Positions 8,665 to 17,024 of a stretch of 48,719 nucleotides of DNA are shown here, in pieces (the first letter of the stretch is position 1; each line of letters opens with the position of its first letter). The stretch comes from Helicobacter sp. (GTDB taxonomy: Bacteria; Campylobacterota; Campylobacteria; Campylobacterales; Helicobacteraceae), in contig NZ_JAFLSB010000006.1 in the NCBI RefSeq assembly GCF_022511165.1, forward strand, positions 1 through 48,719, read 5' to 3'. A program made the position numbers and the translations under genes. The notes under the pieces were generated by a model. It did not search any database. It worked only from the letters and a program-made list of their open reading frames with translations, and was not told the origin of the DNA.

Positions 8665-10752
8665 TTATCTTTCAATAGGAGTAAGGAGTCGCTTTGCGAC
8701 ATAGCCATTGATTTCACGCGCACCACTTGAACCTTGAAAAATATAGTGAATCTGCGCCCAAAGTCCATCTTCACTTAAAGAGATAATACGCATTTCTCGC
8801 CCAAGCGGAGCTTTTGCCACCACCGCAGCTTCTAAATGTGGCGCATTACGCACAAGTGCCACACTCACTTTGACTTTTGCATTAGGCTTTTGTGTCTGTG
8901 ATGTAGTTTGTGTCTGTGAAATATCGACTTGTTTTTGCGTTTTTACTGGTGTTTGCTGTGTTTTTTCTTGTGTAGGAGATGCTGTATTTTGCGCTATATT
9001 GGGCGTAGGCTGTGTTGTTGGCGGGGTTTGAATAAGCGCACTTGTGATGATATAGCCCTCTTTATCAGCATAGCTAATCTTGCTCCACTTCCCGCTCTCT
9101 TCTATAAGATTCACGCTTGTTCCTTGTGGGAGTTTAGTAATAATTGGCGCATTTATATGCCCTTGTGTGCGGACATTTACTCCTCGCTCACTTCTAACAA
9201 AAAGCTTTTGGGGAAGCGTTTGTTGCGGCTTAGGCTGTGATTGTGGTTGTTGAGATGGTGTTGGTAGCGGAGGCTTATTTATAGTCTTTGGCGGCTCTTG
9301 TGGTTTTGCCTGTGTTGTTTGTTGTGGCTGTGCTTGAGCTATATGTGTTTTACCTTGAGTGGGGGCAGGGGTGTAGCTTACTGCAAAAAATTGTGCATTC
9401 GTTTGAGGCTTAGGGCTATCAAAAGAGAAAGTAATCATACCGCTAAAGGCATCTTTGTGGTAAAACTCCGCACGAAAAGTCTTTGCTGTGGTATCAAGGC
9501 TGTATTTAGGCAATAAGTCTTTTTTATAAATCTTCACGCCGCTTTCATTTGGTGATTCACTTGTTTGATTGGGCAAAACAAAGCCAATCACATTTACGCG
9601 ATAATCGCTTAGGGATTCAAATTCTATACTTTCATTTTCACCCACATAAATAAGTGAGCCTATGGGAAATGTGCGCTTTTGCCCATTGATGAGAACATTC
9701 ACACTTTTAAGGCTTGTATCAAAAGTGCGGTATTCGGGCAAAAGGGTGCTTAATGTAGTGGAACCATATTTAAGGGCAACTTGAGTTTGTGCTTGATTGA
9801 GTGAAAGTAAGCCTAGCAAATGGCTTTGGCTTTGTATATGGATATGTTTAAGCGACTCATTTTTGGGCAGAGGAAAATATGTGATATATGGGCGCAAGGT
9901 ATTAAGGGGTAGGGTAATAAGCCCCTCAATATTTATTTCTAAAAGTGCAGGGGAGAGGAGCTCTTTTATCGTATGAACTTTGAGTTCAAAATCTCGCTCA
10001 AAGCCGATGCCAAGCTGTCCGAGCATTGATTCAATTGCAAGGAGATGATAATATACGCGTGTTGGCAAATCAAGCTCTTTGCTTGCTTCATTAGTAAGGG
10101 CGGGTTTGCCAAGCGAAAGAGAATAAAAAGTAAGCGCCCTTAGCTGCTCGAGATCATTTTTTGCTTTGGTGTGGGTATTATGTAAATGGTAGCGATGTAT
10201 AGGCATAAGTAGATGCGTGTTAATATCTGCCACCATTTGAGTTGTAAAAGATTCTAATGCGCCATATTTAGCATTTTGAAGGCTTGATTGGTCAATGACC
10301 GAGCAGTTTCCCCAACGATTAGGATTCAGCAAATCATTGACATAAGTAGGACGCCAATACCCGCTCCCATCGTGCAAATGCAACGAAATATCAATGTGTG
10401 GATCTTTGAGGAGTTCTTTAATTTTTTGAATACTTGCATAATCAGGATCAGAAGCAGGAAGAGAGGCAAATTTACGATTCATATCGCCATATACACCGCG
10501 TGAGTTTGCAAACATTCCGTGCGGATTTACCACCGGCACAACCCACACGCTACCCTTTGTGATTTTGTAATGGCGCATAAAAAAATCACTCGCGTAGTAT
10601 GCACCCGGCTCATTGCCGTGAATCCCGCCCATTAAGAGCAAAGTAGGAGCTCTTTTGTCGCCCTCATTGAGTTTATAAAGCGCAAAATCACGCACGAGAT
10701 TTTCAGCAGACAAAGAGAGGGTAAAAATGATGCAGACAAAGAAAAAACGCAT
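8665..10752 (-). CDS. M14 murein carboxypeptidase (Csd4/Pgp1-like) with SH3 domains
   Basis: 695 residues. A signal peptide (residues 1-16) is followed by an M14 zinc carboxypeptidase domain with GGIHGNEPG (His45, Glu48), HLHDGS (His127 as third zinc ligand, matching spacing) and NEASKE (Glu222, the expected general base). This pattern fits Csd4 of H. pylori and Pgp1 of C. jejuni, which trim peptidoglycan peptides and set helical cell shape. H. pylori Csd4 is known for a Gln at the first ligand; here it is the ordinary His. Two beta-rich modules follow, then a Pro/Gln/Thr-rich linker (about 460-515), a bacterial SH3 domain (about 520-570, VRSERGVNVRTQGHINAPII), a second Gln/Thr linker, and a second SH3-like module at the end. 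That is about 250 residues more than Csd4 as I recall it. It overlaps glyQ by one base. Confidence 0.82.
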   Translation of the reverse strand: MRFFFVCIIFTLSLSAENLVRDFALYKLNEGDKRAPTLLLMGGIHGNEPGAYYASDFFMRHYKITKGSVWVVPVVNPHGMFANSRGVYGDMNRKFASLPASDPDYASIQKIKELLKDPHIDISLHLHDGSGYWRPTYVNDLLNPNRWGNCSVIDQSSLQNAKYGALESFTTQMVADINTHLLMPIHRYHLHNTHTKAKNDLEQLRALTFYSLSLGKPALTNEASKELDLPTRVYYHLLAIESMLGQLGIGFERDFELKVHTIKELLSPALLEINIEGLITLPLNTLRPYITYFPLPKNESLKHIHIQSQSHLLGLLSLNQAQTQVALKYGSTTLSTLLPEYRTFDTSLKSVNVLINGQKRTFPIGSLIYVGENESIEFESLSDYRVNVIGFVLPNQTSESPNESGVKIYKKDLLPKYSLDTTAKTFRAEFYHKDAFSGMITFSFDSPKPQTNAQFFAVSYTPAPTQGKTHIAQAQPQQTTQAKPQEPPKTINKPPLPTPSQQPQSQPKPQQTLPQKLFVRSERGVNVRTQGHINAPIITKLPQGTSVNLIEESGKWSKISYADKEGYIITSALIQTPPTTQPTPNIAQNTASPTQEKTQQTPVKTQKQVDISQTQTTSQTQKPNAKVKVSVALVRNAPHLEAAVVAKAPLGREMRIISLSEDGLWAQIHYIFQGSSGAREINGYVAKRLLTPIER

Positions 10753-11648
10753 TATGCTCCCTTGATTTTAGCTAATTTTTGGTTTCTTTCTTCTTCCATT
10801 TCTTTATAGAGCATAGCGCAGGCTTTGGCGAGTTCGCGTATTTGCAGGATATACTCTTGCCTTTGAGCAACAGAGATTGCCCCCCTTGCATCAAGGATAT
10901 TAAAGCAATGGCTTGCAAACATTGTATAATCATACGCTACAAGCGGGATTCTAGCTTGTAAGCAGTTTTGCACTTCTTTAGCATATTGTTCAAAGAGTGA
11001 AAAAAGCATTTGGGTATCAGCTACTTCAAAATGATACTTAGAAAATTCATATTCCCCTTGCAAATGTACATCAGCATAGGACATAGAATGTGCATTTGTA
11101 GAATCATTCCACGCAATATCAAAGATATTTTCCACCCCTTGAATATACATTGCTAATCGTTCCACGCCATAGGTAATTTCTACTGCCACAGGAGAGCAAG
11201 GGATACCCCCTACTTGCTGAAAATATGTAAATTGTGTTACCTCCATACCATCAAGCCATACTTCCCAGCCAAGCCCCCACGCGCCAAGTGTTGGGGATTC
11301 CCAATTATCTTCTACAAAGCGCACATCGTGGGAAGCTAAATCCAAGCCTAACATCTCCAAGCTTTTTAAATAAAGCTCTTGTATATGATTGGGGCTTGGT
11401 TTAATCAGTACTTGAAACTGATAGTAGCTTCCTAGGCGATTTGGATTTTCCCCATAGCGTCCATCAGTCGGGCGGCGAGAGGGAGCGACATACGCTACAC
11501 TCCAAGGCTTAGAATCAAGGCTTCTTAATAAGGTTGCAGGGTGAAAAGTCCCCGCACCTGCAGGAATATCATAGGGTTGCACGATGAGACAACCTTGATT
11601 CTTCCAAAATTCTTGTAGCCTCAATAAAATATCTGAAAAACTTAGCAT
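10752..11648 (-). CDS. glyQ: Glycine-tRNA ligase alpha subunit
   Basis: 298 residues, normal length. It begins with MLSFSDILLRLQEFWKNQGC and has PYDIPAGAGTFHPATLLRSL and the class II motif region VAYVAPSRRPTDGRYGENPNRLG, followed by YFQQVGGIPC and EITYGVERLAMYIQ. GlyQ makes the catalytic half of the alpha2-beta2 glycyl-tRNA synthetase, and the beta subunit gene (glyS) is not in the window. Its start overlaps the end of the DUF89 gene by 7 bases, and its stop overlaps the carboxypeptidase start by one base. Confidence 0.97.
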   Translation of the reverse strand: MLSFSDILLRLQEFWKNQGCLIVQPYDIPAGAGTFHPATLLRSLDSKPWSVAYVAPSRRPTDGRYGENPNRLGSYYQFQVLIKPSPNHIQELYLKSLEMLGLDLASHDVRFVEDNWESPTLGAWGLGWEVWLDGMEVTQFTYFQQVGGIPCSPVAVEITYGVERLAMYIQGVENIFDIAWNDSTNAHSMSYADVHLQGEYEFSKYHFEVADTQMLFSLFEQYAKEVQNCLQARIPLVAYDYTMFASHCFNILDARGAISVAQRQEYILQIRELAKACAMLYKEMEEERNQKLAKIKGA

Positions 11649-12592
11649 ATCTCTCCTTTGTTAAGGCTGTGAATAAACATCATTTTGCCTTTTTGCACAT
11701 TACAATGCTTTGCGACTACATCGCATTTGACTTTAAAGAGAAAGAAAAGTCGCTTATCTTCACACATATGCAAACATTCAAAATTCCCCATTCCTTTTGC
11801 TACAATCACATCGGCATTATCATAAATAGCTTGTGTTGGCTTATTTGCGTCTTCATAGACAAAGCCCGGACTCTTCACACCCGAATCAAGCAAGGTGCAA
11901 TAGTTTTGTATGCTTTGTGCGAGGGGGTGAGATAAATCTTTAAGAGTCAAGTCATTGATGATAGGCTCACCGCGCAGAGCATAATATATCTGTAAATGCG
12001 GATAAATGCTTTTAAGTGAATGCAATAAAACTTCATCAAAGCAGTTTTCTCCGGCATTATCAGCGAGGTAGAGTAGGGTTTGTGCGTGTGTGAGTTGAGC
12101 GATAAATGGCGATAAATCAAAATATGCAAACTGCAGATTCTTCAAATCAAAATTTGTGTGCGTAAAATCAAAGTGATGCTGTGAGCCATAATCAATCACA
12201 TTGCCTAAAATCGCTATCCTTATTGCCCAATCAAGTCGCCTAGAGATAGAATCCACGCTAAAGCTTTGAGTATGCAAATCTTTAGTGTGCTCTAGGGTGG
12301 ATTCTAAAATTGGCGCAGGATAGGCTTCAAGGAGATTTTGCACAATGGCGTGAGCCTTTGTGATACTTGTGCGTTTAATTTCTAAAAAAGGGTCATCTAG
12401 ATTTGCACTTTCTCTAAACGCCTCATATACGCTAATAGCAATTTGTGGGGGCATTAGATTTTTAGCCTTAAACGCATCGAGTATGGCATTGATTTTTTGC
12501 GCAATATCTACGCTATCACTTCTTTGTAAAAGGGAGCAGAGATATTGGACTTGATTTTGCAAACAAGTAAAACAAGCATTTTGAGCTATCAT
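11642..12592 (-). CDS. DUF89 / ARMT1-like metal-dependent phosphatase-fold protein
   Basis: 316 residues. The N-terminal CFTCLQNQ motif, the core LLYLADNAGENCFDEVLL, the segment YYALRGEPIINDLTLKDL and the C-terminal VIVAKGMGNFECLHM and FFLFKVKCDVVA are hallmarks of the DUF89 (ARMT1-like) family. Members are metal-dependent phosphatases thought to act on damaged sugar-phosphates or related metabolites; the exact substrate here is not known. The ATG overlaps the DUF3972 stop (ATGA) and its end overlaps glyQ, so it is translated as part of the same operon. Confidence 0.85.
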   Translation of the reverse strand: MIAQNACFTCLQNQVQYLCSLLQRSDSVDIAQKINAILDAFKAKNLMPPQIAISVYEAFRESANLDDPFLEIKRTSITKAHAIVQNLLEAYPAPILESTLEHTKDLHTQSFSVDSISRRLDWAIRIAILGNVIDYGSQHHFDFTHTNFDLKNLQFAYFDLSPFIAQLTHAQTLLYLADNAGENCFDEVLLHSLKSIYPHLQIYYALRGEPIINDLTLKDLSHPLAQSIQNYCTLLDSGVKSPGFVYEDANKPTQAIYDNADVIVAKGMGNFECLHMCEDKRLFFLFKVKCDVVAKHCNVQKGKMMFIHSLNKGEIC

Positions 12593-13074
12593 TTTGTCTC
12601 GGTCATATCAGTAACTTTGCCCCACATAAGGCGATACTTGCGCTTCATAAATTCTATTTCTTCGCGCGAACGCTCTAGCTCTGCACGGAGGGTTTCCATT
12701 GTTTTTTTATCATCATCATAGACTTCTTGCATTGAAATTAGCGCGTCTTTAAGGAAGCTATTTTCATTTTTAAAAGCACTAATGGTTTCATCTTTTGCCG
12801 CGACTACTTTATCGTGCAATCCTAAAATCGTAGAAATGGTTTTTTCTACAAATACTGGATCAATTTCTTTGCCACTCATATCTGCTGAAACAAGATTAGA
12901 TTCTACTTTTTTAACCAATGCCCCAACGCCACTTGTAGCATCAACAAAGGTTTTATCTCCCTCTTTTTTACTCTTTATGCCTCCCTCATTGATAAGTTCT
13001 GTAATTTTGGCTTCGCTTAAGCCAGAGAGCTTAACAAATTCTGCTAATTCAACCCAAGTTGTTGTGTTTTCCAT
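12589..13074 (-). CDS. DUF3972 coiled-coil protein of Campylobacterota
   Basis: 161 residues. An N-terminal helix-turn-helix-like segment (TTWVELAEFVKLSGLSEAKI followed by a Gly-rich turn) precedes a long predicted coiled coil (about residues 80-150, many Lys/Glu heptads, e.g. METLRAELERSREEIEFMK). This arrangement, and the location between purE and glyQ, fit the uncharacterised DUF3972 family that seems limited to Campylobacter and Helicobacter relatives. The first helices resemble excisionase/MerR-type DNA-reading segments, so a DNA-binding or scaffold role is conceivable, but this is inference. It has one-base overlap with purE and four with the DUF89 gene. Confidence 0.7.
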   Translation of the reverse strand: MENTTTWVELAEFVKLSGLSEAKITELINEGGIKSKKEGDKTFVDATSGVGALVKKVESNLVSADMSGKEIDPVFVEKTISTILGLHDKVVAAKDETISAFKNENSFLKDALISMQEVYDDDKKTMETLRAELERSREEIEFMKRKYRLMWGKVTDMTETK

Positions 13075-13571
13075 TAGCTCCTCCTCACCTCGATTTCAGC
13101 AGAATCAAGCTCAACTTTTTTTGCTTTCATCACGCGATCTTCTATAAGTTTTCCTGCAAGTTCATCATTTTTTAGGCTTAAAATTTGCATTGCTAAATAT
13201 GCCGCATTAATCGCCCCAGCTTTGCCAATGCTCACGGTAGCCACAGGCATAGAGCTTGGCATTTGCACGGTGGAGAGGAGAGCATCAAGCCCATCAAGCG
13301 CCCCACCACTTAAGGGCACACCAATCACGGGTTTGCAAGTTTGAGAAGCAATCGCTCCTGCTAAATGCGCTGCCATACCTGCTGCACCGATGAAGACTTG
13401 TGCGCCGCGAGATTGCGCCTCTTTAACATAGGATTTTGTGCGTTCAGGTGAGCGGTGAGCCGAGCTAATAATCACTTCATAAGCAACATCAAATTTTTTA
13501 AAGACTTCGATACATTCGCTCATCACATTCCAATCACTCTTGCTCCCCATAATCACGCTCACAAAATCCAT
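13074..13571 (-). CDS. purE: N5-carboxyaminoimidazole ribonucleotide mutase
   Basis: 165 residues. The opening SVIMGSKSDWNVMSECIEV, then SAHRSPERTKSY and GAAGMAAHLAGAIASQT, with GVPLSGGALDGLDALLSTVQMP, are the class I PurE signature. The enzyme rearranges N5-CAIR to CAIR in purine synthesis. The partner purK is not nearby. It is the first gene of the seven-gene chain ending with rnr, and a short gap of 76 bases separates it from thrC. Confidence 0.96.
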   Translation of the reverse strand: MDFVSVIMGSKSDWNVMSECIEVFKKFDVAYEVIISSAHRSPERTKSYVKEAQSRGAQVFIGAAGMAAHLAGAIASQTCKPVIGVPLSGGALDGLDALLSTVQMPSSMPVATVSIGKAGAINAAYLAMQILSLKNDELAGKLIEDRVMKAKKVELDSAEIEVRRS

Positions 13572-13647
13572 TTTTACTCCTTGTTATATTGCTTAAGTCG
13601 TGGATTCTATCATATTTGTTTTAATTTCAATCCTTATATGATTTCCC

Positions 13648-15156
13648 TTATCTATCCTCTTTTTCAATCCATTGCAGAATATGAGATTGTATCTGTGTAT
13701 GGGCAATCACATCATTTTGCACTTCTTTTTTGGCAAAAAGCGCATTAATTTGTGGAGGGATTTTTACTCCTGCGCGCTCACAAATAGCCTCTATTGCCTC
13801 TTTATCGCCCTTGCATATTTTTTGCGTCATTCCCGCTTGAATCAAAGCTTCCCATACGCTTGGGGCGAATTTACTCCATTCTGCTGTGGCAAGAAAGATA
13901 CTTTTTTGAATCTTACCCTCTTGTTGTAATTGCTGCGCCCCATAATAGGCTATTGCGCTATGTGGGTCAAGCACTAAACCTTTTGCAAAAGCTTGAGCAA
14001 TGCTTTCTAGGCATTTATTATCATCGCAAGAGAGCGCGAGGAAGTCTTCTTGCACCATTGCAAGTTCATCTTTATTGAGGCTATATGTGCCTTTTTGAGC
14101 TAAGTCCTGCATACATTCTCTTGTGCGTTTTGCACCAAAGAGCGCATACAATACACGCTCGACATTTGAACTTTTTAAAATATCCATAGCAGGAGATTTG
14201 GTTTTAAGCAAGGTGCGAGAGGATATATCATATACGCCGCTATGTATAAAATCACTCAAAATATTATTTGCATTTGAGCTTACGACAAGCTTTTCAAGGG
14301 GCAAACCCATTTTTTTAGCAAAAAATGCACCCAAAATATTGCCAAAATTCCCGCTTGGCACGACAACAGAGATTTTTTCGCCTTGTTTGATGTGAGCTTT
14401 TTTTACAAGGCAAATATATGCCCAAAAATGATAGACAATTTGAAAAACAATGCGCCCGATATTCACAGAATTTGCCGCAGAGAGCGCGATACCTCGCTTA
14501 TGCAAAGATTCTATAAATTGTGTATGAGCAAGCAGAGATTTGAGTGCATTTTGCGCATCATCAAAATTGCCTTGAATGCCTATTACCTTGCAATTTTTTG
14601 CTTCCTGTGTTGTCATTTGTAGTCTTTGCACATCGCTTGTGCCACCACTTGGATAGAGACATACCACCTTGATATAAGGCTTATTAGCAAAGCTTTGCAA
14701 AGTCGCAGGTCCCGTATCGCCACTTGTGGCGGCAAGAATCATATAGGTTTGATTAGATTGCGCGGCAAAAGCAGAGAGTAAAGCCCCAAAAGGTTGCAAA
14801 GCCATATCTTTAAAAGCGCGTGTGGGACCCGAGTAGAGATTAAGCATAAAGAGATTATCGCTTAAAGGCTGCAATGGCGCGGGATTTGTGGGGTTATCAA
14901 AGCTTGTATAGCATTGCAAAGCTTCCTGTAAAAGTGCTTGAGGAAGCCCGAGATTAAGTATCTCAAAGAGTTTGATACATAGCTCTTCATAGCTTAAATG
15001 AACAAAAGAAGCTATATCTTGCGCGCTTAGATTTGGGAGATTGCTAAAGGTATAAAGCCCTCCTTGCGAAGCCAAAGGATTGAGTATAGCTTCTTTGAAG
15101 CTTTGAGCAAAAGCGGGATTATCATCTCGGGTAGAGACAAAAGCGCAGGTATTCAT
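13648..15156 (-). CDS. thrC: Threonine synthase
   Basis: 502 residues. The PLP lysine motif SGPTRAFKDMALQPFGAL and the phosphate-gripping AATSGDTGPATLQSF are clear, as are VVPSGNFGNILGAFFAKKMGLP and the C-terminal HSAIAYYGAQ. The protein turns O-phosphohomoserine into threonine. The length fits the long threonine synthase subgroup. A TACAAT-type -10 lies at 15197-15202 on the minus strand, giving a leader of about 35 bases; an AAGGAATCCT stretch precedes the ATG. Confidence 0.95.
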   Translation of the reverse strand: MNTCAFVSTRDDNPAFAQSFKEAILNPLASQGGLYTFSNLPNLSAQDIASFVHLSYEELCIKLFEILNLGLPQALLQEALQCYTSFDNPTNPAPLQPLSDNLFMLNLYSGPTRAFKDMALQPFGALLSAFAAQSNQTYMILAATSGDTGPATLQSFANKPYIKVVCLYPSGGTSDVQRLQMTTQEAKNCKVIGIQGNFDDAQNALKSLLAHTQFIESLHKRGIALSAANSVNIGRIVFQIVYHFWAYICLVKKAHIKQGEKISVVVPSGNFGNILGAFFAKKMGLPLEKLVVSSNANNILSDFIHSGVYDISSRTLLKTKSPAMDILKSSNVERVLYALFGAKRTRECMQDLAQKGTYSLNKDELAMVQEDFLALSCDDNKCLESIAQAFAKGLVLDPHSAIAYYGAQQLQQEGKIQKSIFLATAEWSKFAPSVWEALIQAGMTQKICKGDKEAIEAICERAGVKIPPQINALFAKKEVQNDVIAHTQIQSHILQWIEKEDR

Positions 15157-15449
15157 AGGATTCCTTATGTATAAATTGCGATATAAAAGTTTTGCTATTG
15201 TAGCATACTCTAAGGAGCTTTTTTATCTTATGAGAGGGGAGTGAGGGTAAAATTTGAGTTTCTTAGAATTTTACTTTTTCTCCTTAATAGATTCTTTTTA
15301 TAAGGATTGAGCAGAAATTCTTATAGATAGGCTTAAAATGCGCAAATATAATTTAAGTTTATATACAAAATTACTGAGTTTTGTTTTTTAAGATTCTAGA
15401 ATCTAAGCCAAATGCAGAATCTAAAACATATTTTTTAGTTTTTCTTTTA

Positions 15450-15495
15450 GGGGGACAAGGGGGCTTGAATTAGGCGAAGTCGCTCCCCTTATCCC
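15450..15495. repeat. G/C-rich hairpin in AT-rich intergenic DNA
   Basis: GGGGGACAAGGGGG (15450-15463) can pair with CTCCCCTTATCCC (15483-15495) around a 19-base loop that itself contains GCGA-AG-TCGC. A further C-rich run follows at 15514-15529. The block contrasts sharply with surrounding AT-rich sequence, suggesting either a structured RNA or one copy of a dispersed intergenic repeat. No known RNA family was recognised. Confidence 0.4.
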
Positions 15496-15725
15496 GTTCG
15501 CAGATATACCACTCACCCCCCAAACCCCCTACGACGCCTTTAATGTAGCACTGCGTGTATCATTGATTTTATTGTAATATAAGGATATACCTTATTGCTG
15601 AAACTACGCATAGTTTGCAAAAGATTCTAGATTCTTATAAATATTAAGGGGTAAAGAAAGCTTAAGGGTGCAAATATGGAGGGGGTTATAATAAAAGTTA
15701 AGGTAGTTCAAAAGATTGTGTATTG

Positions 15726-15782
15726 CCTCACAATGGGATATATTTCATTGTGAGGTATAAAGGCAAGGGAGAGCTTGCCTTT
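15726..15782 (-). terminator. Tandem hairpins after OMP gene
   Basis: Two perfect inverted repeats follow the stop of the minus-strand gene at 15801: AAAGGCAAG/CTTGCCTTT (15759-15782, 6-base loop) and CCTCACAATG/CATTGTGAGG (15726-15755, 10-base loop). The first is followed by only a short T run on the minus strand, so its strength as an intrinsic terminator is uncertain. The position fits termination of the outer-membrane protein transcript. Confidence 0.6.
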
Positions 15783-15800
15783 ATGGTAGCCTTAAAAAGC

Positions 15801-16436
15801 TTAGAAAGTGAGGTTATAGCCCACTTGCACGATATAAGTGCGGAGTGAAGCTGTTGCATTTTGTCCGGGCATTATGCTTGATTCATAATCATATGCCACA
15901 AGTGGAATCTTTGCGCCAAGCAAGATTTGGTTTTTCTCATTGAAGTTATAAGTAAGCCCGATATTTACAGGCACGGCTAAACCACCCTTTTTGCCATTAG
16001 AGATACTCATACCCATTGTTTTCCAAGTGGGGTCAAATTGCTGATAGCCCACACCCACACCGATATATGCGCCAAAAGATTGAGTGAAGTTGAGCCAATA
16101 ATCTACATTTGCAGTAATAAGCTGTTGGTTAATATCTGCATCAGTTTTTCCCATTACACCATTGTCTTTTGAGCCTTTGCTTTGGTCATAGAAGTAGCTC
16201 ACATAGTATCTTAAGCCACTGCTTTCAGAAAAAGCTTGTTTATAGCCTACATCTACTCCTGCTCCCCAGCCTATACCGCTTGTAGGGAATAAATCTTCCA
16301 TAGTCCCAAAGCCACTATATTTAGGCACAGTGATAGGCACACCTGCATTTACGCCCACAAATAATCCACTGCTTTGAGCATTGCTCACACAAAGAAGACT
16401 TGCTGCTAATGCGCTTGAAACCAAGATTTTTTTCAT
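15801..16436 (-). CDS. Helicobacter outer-membrane beta-barrel protein
   Basis: 211 residues. The signal peptide is MKKILVSSALAASLLCVSNA. The mature part starts QSSGLFVGVNAGVPI, has the core GWGAGVDVGYKQAFSESSGLRYYVSY, then LITANVDYWLNF and GAYIGVGVGYQQ, and ends with YIVQVGYNLTF, an aromatic-terminated last strand as used for BAM-dependent insertion. It looks like a small relative of Helicobacter outer-membrane proteins with the Hop/Hom-type C-terminal domain. It is a clear paralogue of the protein at 29910-30572. Its promoter contains a 15-base T tract in the gene sense (16509-16523). Function is unknown. Confidence 0.8.
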   Translation of the reverse strand: MKKILVSSALAASLLCVSNAQSSGLFVGVNAGVPITVPKYSGFGTMEDLFPTSGIGWGAGVDVGYKQAFSESSGLRYYVSYFYDQSKGSKDNGVMGKTDADINQQLITANVDYWLNFTQSFGAYIGVGVGYQQFDPTWKTMGMSISNGKKGGLAVPVNIGLTYNFNEKNQILLGAKIPLVAYDYESSIMPGQNATASLRTYIVQVGYNLTF

Positions 16437-16485
16437 AGTTTTATCCTTTCACCCTTAAAGATTTGGCCTTCAGCCTTTAGGGATG

Positions 16486-16523
16486 CTTACATTATCGTAA
16501 GTTTTTATAAAAAAAAAAAAAAA
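16486..16523 (-). promoter_or_regulatory. OMP promoter with T15 tract and -10 palindrome
   Basis: Reading the minus strand, a run of fifteen T (16509-16523) ends 12 bases before a GATAAT -10 (16491-16496), so it covers the usual -35 position. The -10 is flanked by the inverted repeat CTTAC/GTAAG (16486-16501), a possible operator. Homopolymers placed like this drive on/off transcription of some H. pylori adhesin genes; that role here is an inference. Confidence 0.5.
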
Positions 16524-16714
16524 TAAATGGAGCGTGTTTGTTTGAATAGAGGGATTGTTACAAATTGTTGCATTAGATTCTATATTTCAAGCCACTTCTC
16601 TTTTTGTCCAAGCTTTTTGTTTATAAAAAATCAAAAGAGATTTGAGATGTTTTTATTAAGATTTTTAGAATCTTTTATAAATAACATTTAACCTCTTGTC
16701 TTAATGCACAAAGC

Positions 16715-16993
16715 CTAGCTCATACGCGAGAAATGCTCGATTGCCTTAGCTAATTCATTTAAAGTCTTATCAATATCGCCTCCCTCATCACATACACTAT
16801 CACGCACACAATGATTAATATGCCCTTCAAGCACGATTTGCCCTACTTTATGTATCGCGCTTTTTGCTGCATTAAGTTGAATCAGCACATCAGGGCAAGG
16901 CGCATTTTCGCTTATCATTTTATCGATACCATTAAGTTGCCCTATAATGCGTTGCAGTCGCTTATGAATATTTTGTGCAGTTTGTTCATACAT
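16715..16993 (-). CDS. CsoR/RcnR family metal-sensing repressor
   Basis: 92 residues, all-helical. RLQRIIGQLNGIDKMI marks the DUF156 (CsoR/RcnR) fold. The metal ligands fit the Cu(I)-type Cys-His-Cys pattern with the right spacing: Cys33 (in APCPDVL), His58 and Cys62 (in EGHINHCV). A formaldehyde- or nickel-type sensor would be expected to differ at the last position. It should be a DNA-binding repressor released by copper. No copper exporter or other target adjoins it: the neighbours are an outer-membrane protein and the broken comM gene. Specificity is predicted from motif only. Confidence 0.75.
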   Translation of the reverse strand: MYEQTAQNIHKRLQRIIGQLNGIDKMISENAPCPDVLIQLNAAKSAIHKVGQIVLEGHINHCVRDSVCDEGGDIDKTLNELAKAIEHFSRMS

Positions 16994-17024
16994 AATGCCC
17001 CTCCTTCAATTTGTGTCAGTTTAT

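Larger units (their letters stand above)
15157..15800. other. 644-base intergenic stretch without a gene
   Basis: I find no convincing gene here. From left to right it holds the thrC promoter (15197-15202, minus), a perfect 14-base palindrome AGATTCTAGAATCT at 15391-15404, an out-of-character G/C-rich block at 15450-15530, a tandem AGATTCTAGATTCT at 15622-15635, and two terminator-like inverted repeats (15726-15782) next to the following gene. Codon-like structure is absent on both strands and stops are frequent. Confidence 0.7.

Noticed and set aside
12782..13147. 121-codon frame antisense to the DUF3972 gene
   Set aside because: The opposite frame is part of a tightly overlapping operon; this one crosses the purE junction with no support.
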